Made by a program: the position numbers and the translations under genes | The notes under the pieces: model-generated | Database searches by the model: none | What the model was told of the DNA's origin: nothing | What the model saw: the letters and a program-made list of their open reading frames with translations, nothing else | Shown here: piece by piece, positions 15,947-24,575 of the stretch | How the letters are laid out: every line of letters begins with the position of its first letter | How positions within the stretch are numbered: position 1 is the stretch's first letter | Source: JAENVU01 sp031422675 | GTDB lineage: Bacteria > Actinomycetota > Acidimicrobiia > IMCC26256 > JAENVU01 | NCBI GenBank assembly: GCA_031422675.1 | Contig: JANPMG010000013.1 | Location: 1 to 64,000 of the forward strand | Length of the DNA: 64,000 nucleotides | Direction: 5' to 3'

Positions 15947-16380
15947 CGCGTCGCATGCCGGTTCGCACCGCCGGTGTACTCGCGGGGCTCGTGGCCGTCG
16001 TGGCGCTGCCGGCGTGCGTCTCCCATGCCGGGTTCGAACGCCGATCCGTCGGCGAGATCGAGCGCGCGCTCGGCCGAAGTGGGCTCGAGGTGTGCACCCG
16101 CCTGACCAATACGGCCGGGCTCGCCAACCAGGCTCGTTCCAGCCGGGTCTTGAACGTGGCGGCGGATTGCCACGACGAGATCGTGCCGATCGTCGTGGAC
16201 CGGTTCGCCAACCGCAACGATCGGGACGCCGCGGCGCGCCACCTCGAAGTGGCTTCCCGACCCCGCGCCGATGGTGTGGTCTGGACCTGGGCGCAATACA
16301 CCATCGCCGCATTCGGTCCTCGCGACGATCAGGTGATGAACCGGATCACCGCGGCGTTGGACCGGCTCGGGGCCCGGTGA
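15943..16380 (+). CDS. small lipoprotein of unknown function in the lysX operon
   Basis: 145 residues with a signal peptide (RRMPVRTAGVLAGLVAVVALPAC) ending in a lipobox, ALPAC, so the mature protein should be lipid-anchored on the outer face of the membrane. The rest has two further cysteines and no family I recognise. The ATG overlaps the lysX TGA (ATGA), and its own stop overlaps the permease GTG (GTGA). A role in the envelope connected with lysyl-lipids is a guess from position only. Confidence 0.75.
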   Translation: MTRRMPVRTAGVLAGLVAVVALPACVSHAGFERRSVGEIERALGRSGLEVCTRLTNTAGLANQARSSRVLNVAADCHDEIVPIVVDRFANRNDRDAAARHLEVASRPRADGVVWTWAQYTIAAFGPRDDQVMNRITAALDRLGAR

Positions 16381-17825
16381 ACCCGCCCGCCGTGCCGGCC
16401 GGGAGCCGCCCGGCACCGATGCTCCGGCGGCCGGCGCGCCGGGGGCTGGGAATGATCGCGCTGATGTCGATCAACGTGGCTGCGATCGTCAGCGCCCGCA
16501 ATCTCCCGATGATGGCCGTCTACGGCTGGTCGATGCTCGCACTCTTCGGTATCGCGATCGTCGGCTTCTTGATCCCGATCGCACTGGTGGCCTCGGAACT
16601 CGGGACCGCGTGGCCGAAGGAGGGCGGCGTCTACGCCTGGGTCAAGGAGGCGTTCGGCGGTCGGACAGGATTCCTCGCGGTGTGGTGCGACTACGCGGAG
16701 AACATCCCGTGGTTCCCAACGGTGTTGTCGTTCATGGCGGCGTCACTCGCGTACGTGGTCGACCCCGCGTTGGCGAGCAACAAGGTGTACCTGGTCGTCG
16801 TGATGTTGGTGATGTTCTGGGGCGCGACGTTGGTCAACCTCCGCGGGTCTGGCGCCTCCACGTGGCTGGGCGGGATCGGAACTCTCGCCGGGTCGATCCT
16901 GCCGGCGGTCCTCGTCGTCGGACTGGGCATCGTCTGGCTCGCGTCCGGCGACGGTTCCGAAATTCCGTTCTCGCGCCGCGCGCTCGCACCGGAGATCTCG
17001 TTCGGAAACCTTGCGTTCCTCGGCGGGATCATCCTCTTGTTCAGCGGCATGGAGATGGCCGGGTTTCACGCGCGAGAGACCGAGAATCCCGGCCGGGACG
17101 TTCCTCGAGCGATCGCGTTGTCGGTGGTCGTCATCGTGATCTTCTCGGTCCTCGGATCGCTGTTCCTCGCGTTCATCGTTCCCGCCCACGAACTGAGTCT
17201 CGTCTCGGGCACGATGGAACTGTTCCAGCGCGCGCTGGATCGACTGGGCGCGAGTTGGCTGCTCAAACCGCTCGCCCTGCTCGTCGGGTTGGGGGGGTTG
17301 GCCCACCTCAGTCCATGGATCCTCGGACCGGCGAAGGGCATGGCCGCAGTCGCGCACGACGGTGGCGCACCGGCCCGGTTCGGCCGGACGAACCGCCACG
17401 ACGTGCCCGTCGGTCTGGTCATCGCCCAGGCCGTCGGCGGCACCGTCTTCTCGTTGATCTTCTTGCTGGTGCCGAACGCTTCGACGAGCTATTGGATGCT
17501 CTCCGCGGTCACAGCCCAAGTGATCGCGCTGATGTACGGACTCGTTTTCGCGGCGTTCATCCGGCTGCGCTATTCCCAGCCGGAGCGAGTTCGCCCGTAC
17601 CGCGTGCCAGGCGGAATGGTGGGGGCGTGGGTGGTCGGCGGGGTGGGGATCCTTGCGGCCGTCGTGTCGCTCGGCCTCGGCTTCATCCCGCCGGATCAGC
17701 TGAAGACGGGGAGTGCGACGCGCTACGTGACCCTGCTCGCGGCAGCGACGCTGGTGCTGTGCCTGCCGCCGCTGGTGTGGTCGGCGTGGGCGCGCCGGCA
17801 CGAGCGAGTGCGATCGTCCCACTGA
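16377..17825 (+). CDS. APC-superfamily transporter, glutamate/GABA-antiporter-like
   Basis: A 482-residue membrane protein with about 12 hydrophobic helices. The N-terminal ARNLPMMAVYGWSM, and SELGTAWPKEGGVYAWVKEAFG, are the conserved helices 1-3 of the YjeM/GadC-like APC branch; GMEMAGFHARETENPGRDVP is the conserved loop after helix 6. I take GTG 16377, which overlaps the lipoprotein stop and is in frame, as the start; an ATG at 16420 is the alternative. Its 3' end overlaps the convergent DMT transporter by 143 bp. An amino acid cargo is expected; lysine supply to the LysX enzyme is only speculation. Confidence 0.85.
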   Translation: MNPPAVPAGSRPAPMLRRPARRGLGMIALMSINVAAIVSARNLPMMAVYGWSMLALFGIAIVGFLIPIALVASELGTAWPKEGGVYAWVKEAFGGRTGFLAVWCDYAENIPWFPTVLSFMAASLAYVVDPALASNKVYLVVVMLVMFWGATLVNLRGSGASTWLGGIGTLAGSILPAVLVVGLGIVWLASGDGSEIPFSRRALAPEISFGNLAFLGGIILLFSGMEMAGFHARETENPGRDVPRAIALSVVVIVIFSVLGSLFLAFIVPAHELSLVSGTMELFQRALDRLGASWLLKPLALLVGLGGLAHLSPWILGPAKGMAAVAHDGGAPARFGRTNRHDVPVGLVIAQAVGGTVFSLIFLLVPNASTSYWMLSAVTAQVIALMYGLVFAAFIRLRYSQPERVRPYRVPGGMVGAWVVGGVGILAAVVSLGLGFIPPDQLKTGSATRYVTLLAAATLVLCLPPLVWSAWARRHERVRSSH

Positions 17826-18618
17826 CCATCGCCGCGCCGCTCAGACCGATCAGAATCCATTCGAAACCGTCGGCCCGCACTCGCTCGTCGAGCGCAGCGA
17901 TCCCTACTGCCACGCTCACCAGGGGATCGAGCACGACGGCGGCCGGGAAGGAGATCTCGAGCGATCCCGCCTGGAAGGCCAATTGTTGGCACAACAAGCC
18001 GAGGCCGCCGATGCCGACGAGGGTGTAGATCTCCCAGGAACGCAACATTGGTCCGACACCCTGGTCGAGTTGGAACACCATGGTCTTGGTCAGTGCCGAT
18101 GCGAGCCCAAAGAGGGTGCCGGCGATGATCGCCAAGCCGATGCCGCGCCCGCGCGTCCCGGTGGCGAACGCGATCACGAGTCCCGTACCGGCGAGGACGC
18201 CACATCCGATCAGCGACGAGACCCAATGGTCGAAATCGTTTCGGTCTCGGCCTTCGGCCGGATTCCCGACGAGGAGGAAGATCGCGAGTGCGACCGCGAT
18301 GACGCCGGCCCACGCCATGTCCTTGCGGCGAATCGGGCGAGCGTTCCAACGGGCACTCAGCGGCAGCGCGAAGACCAGCGACGCGATGAGGAGTGGCTGG
18401 ACCACCAGAATCGATCCCACTCCGAGCGCGACCGCCTGGAGAATGTAACCGCAGCCGTCGCCCACGGTCGCGGCCCACCAGCGCGGGCTCCGCAGCAGAC
18501 CCGTGACGAACTCAGACCCGCGTGCGTCGATATTGGCCGCTTCTTGTTGCTGCGCGACGGCGCCGACCGAGAACACCATCGCCGCGCCGAGTGCAAGAAG
18601 AACCGCGAGCCAGATCAT
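17683..18618 (-). CDS. DMT-superfamily (EamA/NIPA-like) membrane transporter
   Basis: 311 residues with about nine or ten hydrophobic segments (IWLAVLLALGAAMVFSVGAVAQQQEA at the N-terminus) and the internal duplication feel of drug/metabolite transporters; actinobacterial 'DMT family' proteins share the QQ-EA start. The ATG 18618 has -10 TACTGT five nt upstream. The last 30 residues are a Thr/Pro/Ala/Ser-rich tail encoded opposite the end of the APC permease, so the frame may have been extended by loss of an earlier stop. The substrate is unknown. Confidence 0.78.
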   Translation of the reverse strand: MIWLAVLLALGAAMVFSVGAVAQQQEAANIDARGSEFVTGLLRSPRWWAATVGDGCGYILQAVALGVGSILVVQPLLIASLVFALPLSARWNARPIRRKDMAWAGVIAVALAIFLLVGNPAEGRDRNDFDHWVSSLIGCGVLAGTGLVIAFATGTRGRGIGLAIIAGTLFGLASALTKTMVFQLDQGVGPMLRSWEIYTLVGIGGLGLLCQQLAFQAGSLEISFPAAVVLDPLVSVAVGIAALDERVRADGFEWILIGLSGAAMVSGTIALARAGAPTPTTPAAAGTAPASLPRAGSRSASHSPSSADPAG

Positions 18619-18623
18619 GCCCA

Positions 18624-18633
18624 ACAGTACGCT
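18624..18633. promoter_or_regulatory. overlapping divergent -10 boxes
   Basis: The 10-bp sequence ACAGTACGCT contains TACTGT for the minus-strand transporter (5 nt to its ATG) and TACGCT for the plus-strand esterase (8 nt to its GTG). The two boxes share two bases, so only one polymerase can open this site at a time. Confidence 0.6.
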
Positions 18634-18641
18634 CCACCGCC

Positions 18642-19730
18642 GTGACGGCTGATGTTTCGATCGTTGGTGTCCCGTTCCTCGTGGGCGTTGGCGGGGCCAC
18701 ACTCGCCGCCGTTGTCGCGGCAATCGTTGCCCGTCACGCACTCAACCGGTTCGTGACGGTGACGGTCTGGATCGTGATCGTCGCGCTGGTCGGGGGCAAC
18801 GCCGCCGGTTGGGTCAACCGATACTTCGACTACATCCCGACGCTCGAGGAGCTCTTCGGCCGAACCGCACGGGACGAGTCCTCGGTGGCCGACGTTGCCA
18901 AACAGAAGACGGTGCCCACGCGCGGCAAGGTGATCACGATCGCGATCGCCGGGACGACCTCGGGGTTCGCCGCGCGTGATGCCCTCGTGTACCTGCCACC
19001 GGCATGGTTCGAGACGCCGCGCCCGAAACTCCCGGTCATCGAACTCCTCGCCGGTGAACCGGGCGCGACCGACAACTGGACCCAGGGCGGGTTCGCGGAC
19101 GTGACGAGCGACCGATACGCGGCGGAACACGGCGGGCGAGCACCGATCTTGGTGATGGCGGACAACAACGGGAGCGACACCGCGGACACCGAGTGTGTCG
19201 GCACCTCGGAGCAGTACCTCACCGTCGATGTGCCGCGGTTCGTCGTCGACCGGTTCTCGACGTCCAGCGACCCCGAGCAGTGGGCCATTGGTGGCCTCTC
19301 CGAGGGTGGGATGTGCGGGCTCATGTTGTCGTTGCGACATCCCGAGCAGTACCGCACGTTCATCGACTACGGCGGTCTGCTCGGCCCGCGCAACGCCGAT
19401 GACAACACCATCGGCGACACCGTCGACGTGTACTTCGGTGGCGATCAGCGCCAGTTCGATGCGCACGAACCCCTTGCCATCCTCGCGGCCGGAGGGTTCG
19501 AGGAACTCGGCGGATGGTTCGTGGTGGGCAGCGAGGACGCCGATCCGCTCGCCGCACAAAAGATGCTCGTGCCCGCGGCAAAACGGGCAGGCCTCGATGT
19601 CTGCTCCGTGATCGTGCCCGGCGGCGAGCACACGTTCCAAGTGTGGTCGCAGGCGTTCGCGGATTCGCTCCCCTGGGTTGCGGCCCGGCTGGGAATCGGC
19701 CCACCGATGCGGACCTGCCCCCACCAGTGA
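18642..19730 (+). CDS. membrane-anchored esterase (EstD/antigen-85-like alpha/beta hydrolase)
   Basis: 362 residues. Two N-terminal hydrophobic segments (VGVPFLVGVGGATLAAVVAAIVA and VTVWIVIVALVGGNAAGW) should place the C-terminal domain outside the cell. That domain has the nucleophile elbow GLSEGGMC, an acidic segment GSEDADP and the histidine in PGGEHTFQVW, the catalytic triad order of the esterase D/mycolyltransferase family. The GTG 18642 follows a -10 at 8 nt, so translation is leaderless. It resembles the mycobacterial 'esterase family' membrane proteins. A cell-envelope acyl ester is the likely substrate class. Confidence 0.82.
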   Translation: MTADVSIVGVPFLVGVGGATLAAVVAAIVARHALNRFVTVTVWIVIVALVGGNAAGWVNRYFDYIPTLEELFGRTARDESSVADVAKQKTVPTRGKVITIAIAGTTSGFAARDALVYLPPAWFETPRPKLPVIELLAGEPGATDNWTQGGFADVTSDRYAAEHGGRAPILVMADNNGSDTADTECVGTSEQYLTVDVPRFVVDRFSTSSDPEQWAIGGLSEGGMCGLMLSLRHPEQYRTFIDYGGLLGPRNADDNTIGDTVDVYFGGDQRQFDAHEPLAILAAGGFEELGGWFVVGSEDADPLAAQKMLVPAAKRAGLDVCSVIVPGGEHTFQVWSQAFADSLPWVAARLGIGPPMRTCPHQ

Positions 19731-19748
19731 CGCACGCCGTCACGCCGG

Positions 19749-19754
19749 TACCAT
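19749..19754 (+). promoter_or_regulatory. leaderless promoter -10 for the cupin gene
   Basis: TACCAT with 7 nt to ATG 19762. An earlier in-frame ATG (19753) lies inside this box, which is why the later start is preferred. Confidence 0.55.
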
Positions 19755-19761
19755 GTTCGCC

Positions 19762-20226
19762 ATGACGATGACCGACATCCCGAAGGCGCTCCACCGTGGT
19801 GAGAGCGAGAACCCGTTCGTCGCGTTGGGCGACGGAACGCATCTGCAACTGTTGCAGGTCGACATCGAAGCGGGTCTATGGGTGATCCGCACCCGGTTCG
19901 AACCGGGCGTGGTGGTGCCGACGCACAAGCACACCGGTCACATCTTCGCGTTCACGATCAGCGGTTCTTGGCACTACCTCGAGTACCCGGAAGTGAACGT
20001 CGCCGGGTCCTACCTGTACGAGCCCGCGGGTTCGGTCCACACGCTCGCCGTACCCGCAGACAACGACGGGCTGACCGACGTGTGGTTCGCGATCCACGGA
20101 GCCAATCTCAATCTCGACGCCGACGGCAACGTGGAGATGGTCATCGACGCGGGCTTGGTACGAGACACGTACTTCGCCCTTTGCGAGGCCAACGGTCTCG
20201 GTCGTCCCGACGTGATCGGCGCCTAG
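19762..20226 (+). CDS. cupin protein, 2,4'-dihydroxyacetophenone dioxygenase-like
   Basis: 154 residues forming a single cupin barrel. The metal-binding histidines appear in VVPTHKHTGHIFAFTISGSW, and a further one in EPAGSVHTLAV, the arrangement seen in the ChrR-like/dihydroxyacetophenone dioxygenase family. Non-heme iron oxygenase activity is possible but not proven; many relatives are uncharacterised. The start is chosen by the -10 spacing; ATG 19768 is also possible. It follows the esterase gene with its own promoter. Confidence 0.75.
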   Translation: MTMTDIPKALHRGESENPFVALGDGTHLQLLQVDIEAGLWVIRTRFEPGVVVPTHKHTGHIFAFTISGSWHYLEYPEVNVAGSYLYEPAGSVHTLAVPADNDGLTDVWFAIHGANLNLDADGNVEMVIDAGLVRDTYFALCEANGLGRPDVIGA

Positions 20227-20255
20227 ATCGCACGGTTTTGGCGGGTGCGCTGCGG

Positions 20256-21680
20256 TCACTCGGAGGAGAGGAAGACGTTCTTGACTTCGGTGTAGTGCGC
20301 CATGGCGTGCATGCCGAGTTCGCGTCCGAGGCCCGACCGCTTGTATCCGCCGAACGGCGCTTCGGTGCGCACCGATCGGTTCGTGTTCACCGAGATCACT
20401 CCGGTGCGGATCGCCTTCACCACTCGCAGTGCGCGGCCGAGGTCCCGCGTCCAGACGGAGCCGGACAGGCCGTAGGGCGTGTCGTTCGCGATGCGGATGG
20501 CGTCGGCTTCGTCCCTGAACGGGATGATCGACGCGACGGGACCGAAGATCTCTTCTTGGGCGACGCGCATCGAGTTGTCCACGTTCGCCAACACCGCGGG
20601 TGAGAGATAGAAGCCGGGATCGTCGGGCATGACCCCGCCGGTCACCCGCTCGGCTCCTTCGGTCCCCGCGATGTCGAGGTAATCGATCGACACCTGGCGC
20701 TGTGCGGCCGAGATCATCGGTCCGATCTCGGTGGTATCGGTGAGCGGCGCGCCGACCTGCAGCGCCTCCGTCGTCCGGGTGAACGCCGCGACGAAGTCGT
20801 CGTAGATGGATGCTTGCACCACGATGCGGCTGCGTGCGCAACAGTCCTGGCCGGCGTTGGCGAAGACCGCCATCGGAGTCTCGGCGGCCGAACGTTCCCA
20901 GTCGGCGTCGGCGAACACCACACACGCGGACTTCCCGCCGAGTTCCAGTGAGACGCGAGTGATGTTCTCCGAGCTGGCCCGCAGGATCGCCGCACCGGTG
21001 GTGGTTTCGCCGGTGAATCCGATCTTGTCGACGCGAGGATCGCTCACGAGCGCATCGCCGATGATCCGGCCCGGACCGGGGAGCACCGAGACACATCCGG
21101 GGGGCACGCCGGCCTCCACCAGGATCTCACCGAGCACCAGCGCGGACAGCGGCGTGAGTGAAGCCGGCTTGATGATGACCGAGTTGCCGCACGCGAGGGC
21201 CGGCGCGGTCTTCCACGTGGTGATGAGCAGCGGGAAGTTCCAGGGCACGATCAGCGCGCAGACCCCCACCGGTTCCCGGAGGACCAGATCGATGCCGGAG
21301 TCCTGGACGGGGACGGTCTCGCCGAAGATCTTGTTCGCAGCGCCGGCGTAGTACTCGAACACGTCGGCAGCCGCGTTGATCTCCCACCGCGCGTCACCGA
21401 TCGGCTTGCCCGCGTTACGGGCTTCGAGCGTGGCGATCTCCTCGGCTCGGTCACGGATCAGGCCGGCCACTCGGAGCAGTATCTTGCCGCGTGCGGTCGC
21501 GCTCTGATGGGCCCAGACGCCGGTGTCGAAGGCGTCACGGGCAGCGCGCACGGCGGCGTCCACATCGGCCACACCTCCCGACGCAACCGTCGTGAACTCG
21601 TTGCCGGTCGACGGTTCCAGGACCGGGAGCGTTGCTCCGTCGTGGGCGGGGCGAGCAGAGCCGGCAATCAGAAGATCCAT
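20256..21680 (-). CDS. NAD-dependent aldehyde dehydrogenase (AldC/betaine-aldehyde type)
   Basis: A 474-residue aldehyde dehydrogenase. The catalytic cysteine lies in NAGQDCCARSR and the general base in LELGGKSACVVF; WNFPLLITTWKTAPAL and the C-terminal ...APFGGYKRSGLGRELG are family signatures. It resembles enzymes that oxidise aminoaldehydes, so it may supply the oxidation step after gamma-glutamyl-amine deamination in the amine locus at 3.4-12.5 kb, but it is not adjacent to that locus. ATG 21680 has -10 TACCGT 7 nt upstream, and a dyad GCGCGGA-N8-TCCGCGC (21703-21724) covers the -35 area. Confidence 0.9.
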   Translation of the reverse strand: MDLLIAGSARPAHDGATLPVLEPSTGNEFTTVASGGVADVDAAVRAARDAFDTGVWAHQSATARGKILLRVAGLIRDRAEEIATLEARNAGKPIGDARWEINAAADVFEYYAGAANKIFGETVPVQDSGIDLVLREPVGVCALIVPWNFPLLITTWKTAPALACGNSVIIKPASLTPLSALVLGEILVEAGVPPGCVSVLPGPGRIIGDALVSDPRVDKIGFTGETTTGAAILRASSENITRVSLELGGKSACVVFADADWERSAAETPMAVFANAGQDCCARSRIVVQASIYDDFVAAFTRTTEALQVGAPLTDTTEIGPMISAAQRQVSIDYLDIAGTEGAERVTGGVMPDDPGFYLSPAVLANVDNSMRVAQEEIFGPVASIIPFRDEADAIRIANDTPYGLSGSVWTRDLGRALRVVKAIRTGVISVNTNRSVRTEAPFGGYKRSGLGRELGMHAMAHYTEVKNVFLSSE

Positions 21681-21687
21681 GCTCGGC

Positions 21688-21724
21688 ACGGTACCGGGCC
21701 GGGCGCGGAACGCGGTATCCGCGC
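21688..21724 (-). promoter_or_regulatory. leaderless promoter and possible operator of the aldehyde dehydrogenase
   Basis: The -10 TACCGT (21693-21688) is 7 nt from the ATG. A dyad with 7-bp arms, GCGCGGA (21703-21709) and TCCGCGC (21718-21724), lies at the expected -35 position. The dyad is G+C-rich and could be chance. Confidence 0.42.
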
Positions 21725-21770
21725 GCGCCGCGAGCCCGTTGCTGCGCGCCGCCTGTGCAAGGGTGAACCG

Positions 21771-23306
21771 ATGGCACCCCGGCCGCGCGTGGCGCACTCG
21801 TTCACCGTGCTGCTCGTCGTGGCACTGGGGCTCGCGGGGTGTTCGGGAGGCGGCGGCTCCGACCCGACCGCCGAGTCGCGTCCGCGTCGCTCGCCCAGCA
21901 CCACCGCCACGGATCAGCCGGGGCCTGGGATTGCCCCCGTTCGCCCGCTGGAGTGGCGTGCGTGTGACGCGATCGAGTGCGCCACCCTGACGGTTCCGCT
22001 CGACCGCACCGACCCGAACGGTCCGCAGGTGGATCTCGCAGTGGCACGCGCGTCACGCGCGCGCGATGGCGAACGGATCGGCAGCCTCGTCGTCAACCCC
22101 GGTGGGCCGGGCGCTTCCGGACTCAACATCGTGGACTACGCCGCGTCCAGCCTCCCGGATGCGATCACGGATCGTTTCGATGTCGTCGCATGGGATCCGC
22201 GTGGGAGTGGGGAGAGCGCGCCCGTAAACTGTGGAAGCGAACTCGATTTCCGGTTCGCGGTCGATTCCACTCCGGAGGACCCCGGCGAGCTGGCGGCCCT
22301 CGAAGGAGCGGCGCAGGACTTCGTTGACGCCTGTGTGGCCCGCACCGGCGATCGGCTCCGCCACATCTCTTCGGCCGACACGGTGATGGACCTCGACGAG
22401 CTTCGGGCCGCATTGGGCGACGAGCGACTCACCTTTCTCGGCCTGTCGTACGGCACCTACATCGGCGGGATGTACGCCGCGAGATACCCGACGCGTGTTC
22501 GCGCGTTGGTGCTCGATGGCGCGTTGGATCCGGCGCTCTCCGCCGAGGATGTCTCCGTGGAGCAATCGAAGGGCTTCGACGCATCACTCACAGAGTTCTT
22601 CGCGTGGTGCTCCGCCCGGCCCACGTGTGCCTTTCGTCCGGGCGGCGACCCCGCGGCGGCCTACCGCGCGTTGGTGCGACGGATCGATGCCAATCCATTG
22701 GGCGACGGATCTGATCGCTTCGGTTCCACGCAACTGGACATCGCCGTGGCGGCGCTGCTCTACGGCGGCTCGGCGAGCTATCGCGAGCTGGCCGCGGGTC
22801 TGCATGACCTCGAGCGGGGCCGGTCGGCGGCGTTGGAGGACGCCGTCGATGAGTACCTCGGTCGGTCGCCCGACGGGCGCTACAACAACGAGTGGGCTGC
22901 GTTCGTGGCGATCAGCTGCGCCGACGGTCCGAACTTGACGCTCGCCGCGGCCGAGGCGCTCCAACGGCGCGCCCGGATCGAGGCTCCGTACTTCGGCGCG
23001 GCGAACGTGGGGCTCGGCTACGAGTGTTCCTTCTGGCCGTACCCGGCGACGCGTTCGGGGCCCGTCAGTTTCGCGGCGCCCACCGCACCACCCATCGTGG
23101 TGGTGGGGACCCGGGGGGATCCGGCGACCCCGCCGGCCTGGGCTCGGGGACTGGCCGAGCAGCTCCAAGTCGGGCGACTCGTGACCGTCGACGACACCAC
23201 CCATACCGCGAGCCTCAATCAGGATCCGTGCCTCGATGCGATTCTCGAGCGCTACCTCGTTGCGCTTCAGGCCCCGGAAACGGGGACGACGTGCCCTGCT
23301 CGATAA
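21771..23306 (+). CDS. secreted lipoprotein alpha/beta-hydrolase peptidase (S33, tripeptidyl aminopeptidase-like)
   Basis: 511 residues. A lipoprotein signal peptide ends in GLAGC at about residue 27, followed by a Ser/Thr/Pro linker. The peptidase domain has the oxyanion motif NPGGPGASG, the nucleophile elbow GLSYGTYIGG, and a C-terminal TAP-like segment (VVVGTRGDPATPP...DDTTHTA) carrying the Asp and His. This is the architecture of actinobacterial tripeptidyl aminopeptidases and of the mycobacterial SlpD/CaeA-type hydrolases. It probably removes N-terminal peptides or cleaves esters outside the cell. It is divergent from the aldehyde dehydrogenase. The ATG has no clear Shine-Dalgarno. Confidence 0.87.
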   Translation: MAPRPRVAHSFTVLLVVALGLAGCSGGGGSDPTAESRPRRSPSTTATDQPGPGIAPVRPLEWRACDAIECATLTVPLDRTDPNGPQVDLAVARASRARDGERIGSLVVNPGGPGASGLNIVDYAASSLPDAITDRFDVVAWDPRGSGESAPVNCGSELDFRFAVDSTPEDPGELAALEGAAQDFVDACVARTGDRLRHISSADTVMDLDELRAALGDERLTFLGLSYGTYIGGMYAARYPTRVRALVLDGALDPALSAEDVSVEQSKGFDASLTEFFAWCSARPTCAFRPGGDPAAAYRALVRRIDANPLGDGSDRFGSTQLDIAVAALLYGGSASYRELAAGLHDLERGRSAALEDAVDEYLGRSPDGRYNNEWAAFVAISCADGPNLTLAAAEALQRRARIEAPYFGAANVGLGYECSFWPYPATRSGPVSFAAPTAPPIVVVGTRGDPATPPAWARGLAEQLQVGRLVTVDDTTHTASLNQDPCLDAILERYLVALQAPETGTTCPAR

Positions 23307-23325
23307 TCTGACGACCCGTCAGATT
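23305..23325 (+). promoter_or_regulatory. perfect palindrome, likely operator upstream of an amidohydrolase
   Basis: AATCTGACG-N3-CGTCAGATT (23305-23313 and 23317-23325) is a perfect dyad with 9-bp arms, AT-rich at its ends unlike the surroundings, beginning inside the stop codon of the peptidase gene and ending 5 bp before the AGGAGG of the next gene. Size and symmetry suit a TetR- or MarR-type dimer. A terminator is the alternative, but no U-run follows. Confidence 0.6.
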
Positions 23326-23342
23326 TGCGCAGGAGGAGTGTC

Positions 23343-24575
23343 GTGACCGCCGTAGCGGAGGACCCAGCCCCGACGACGAACACGGCCATTCCGCGGATCG
23401 TGAGCGTCGACGACCACGTGGTCGAGCCCGCTCACCTCTGGCAGACCTGGCTGCCCGAGCGATTCCGGACGGCGGGACCGAAGGTCGAGCGGCGGGGTAT
23501 CGGCTCGATGCGTCACGTCGGCGGCGGTACGTACGAGCAGACCTTCGACCCCGCCGGTCCCCTGGCCGATTGTTGGGTCTACGAAGACCTCGTCTACATC
23601 AACAAGCGCCACGTGGCCGCAGTCGGGTTCGATCGGGACGACATGACGATGTCGCCGATCACCTACGACGAGATGCGTCCCGGCTGTTACGACCCCAAGG
23701 CGCGGGTCGACGATATGGAGATGAACCACGTCGAGGCGTCGTTGTGCTTCCCGTCGTTCCCGCGGTTCTGCGGGCAGACCTTCCTCGAGGCCAAGGATCG
23801 TGAGGTCGCGAAAGCCTGCGTGTACGCGTACAACGACTGGATGGTCGAGGAGTGGTGTGGCGACAGCGGCGGCCGGCTGGTCCCATTGATCATCGTGCCG
23901 CTCTGGGACGCGGAACTCGCCGCCGCCGAGGTGCGACGCAACGCCGCGCGCGGAGTCCGAGCCGTGTGCTTCTCGGAGATCCCGCCGCACTTGGGACTCC
24001 CGAGCATCCATTCGGGGGAGTGGGATCCGTTCTTCGTCGCGTGTCAAGAGACCCAGACCGTGGTGTGCATGCACATCGGGTCCAGTTCGCGAATGCCGGC
24101 GACCTCCGCGGACGCGCCGGTGGCCGTCGCGGCCAGCCTCAGCTTCGGCAACGCGATGGCGAGCTTGTCGGACTTCCTCTTTTCGGGGGTGTTGGTGCGC
24201 TATCCGGATCTGAAGCTCGCGTACTCCGAGGGTCAGATCGGTTGGCTGCCGTACATCCTCGAACGAGTCGACGACGTGTGGAAGGAGCACCGCGCGTGGG
24301 GCGGGGTGCGGGATCTGATCCCGGAGCCGCCGTCGAGCTACTACTTCCGCCAGGTGTTCGGCTGCTTCTTCCGTGACATCCATGGCCTCGAGTCCTTGCA
24401 CCGCATCGGCGTGGACAACGTCACCTTCGAGACCGACTATCCGCACACGGACTCGACGTGGCCGGACACCCTGGCCGTCGCCGAGGCGATGATGGGTCAC
24501 CTGCCCGAGGACGTCGTGTACAAGATCGTGCGCGGCAACGCGATTCGGATGCTCGGACTGGACCTTGACCGCTGA
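23343..24575 (+). CDS. amidohydrolase family 2 metal-dependent hydrolase (paralogue 1)
   Basis: A 410-residue TIM-barrel hydrolase/decarboxylase-like protein (PF04909). It opens with IVSVDDHVVEP and carries RPGCYDPKARVDDMEMNHVEASLCFPSFPRFCGQTF, CMHIGSS and the C-terminal FETDYPHTDSTWPDT, in which the aspartates and histidines of the metal site sit. GTG 23343 has AGGAGG six nt upstream. The substrate is unknown; relatives in mycobacteria are numerous and found in lipid/steroid clusters. It has two paralogues in this window (37817-39100 and 60624-61862). The phosphatase gene downstream overlaps its last 11 bp. Confidence 0.87.
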   Translation: MTAVAEDPAPTTNTAIPRIVSVDDHVVEPAHLWQTWLPERFRTAGPKVERRGIGSMRHVGGGTYEQTFDPAGPLADCWVYEDLVYINKRHVAAVGFDRDDMTMSPITYDEMRPGCYDPKARVDDMEMNHVEASLCFPSFPRFCGQTFLEAKDREVAKACVYAYNDWMVEEWCGDSGGRLVPLIIVPLWDAELAAAEVRRNAARGVRAVCFSEIPPHLGLPSIHSGEWDPFFVACQETQTVVCMHIGSSSRMPATSADAPVAVAASLSFGNAMASLSDFLFSGVLVRYPDLKLAYSEGQIGWLPYILERVDDVWKEHRAWGGVRDLIPEPPSSYYFRQVFGCFFRDIHGLESLHRIGVDNVTFETDYPHTDSTWPDTLAVAEAMMGHLPEDVVYKIVRGNAIRMLGLDLDR

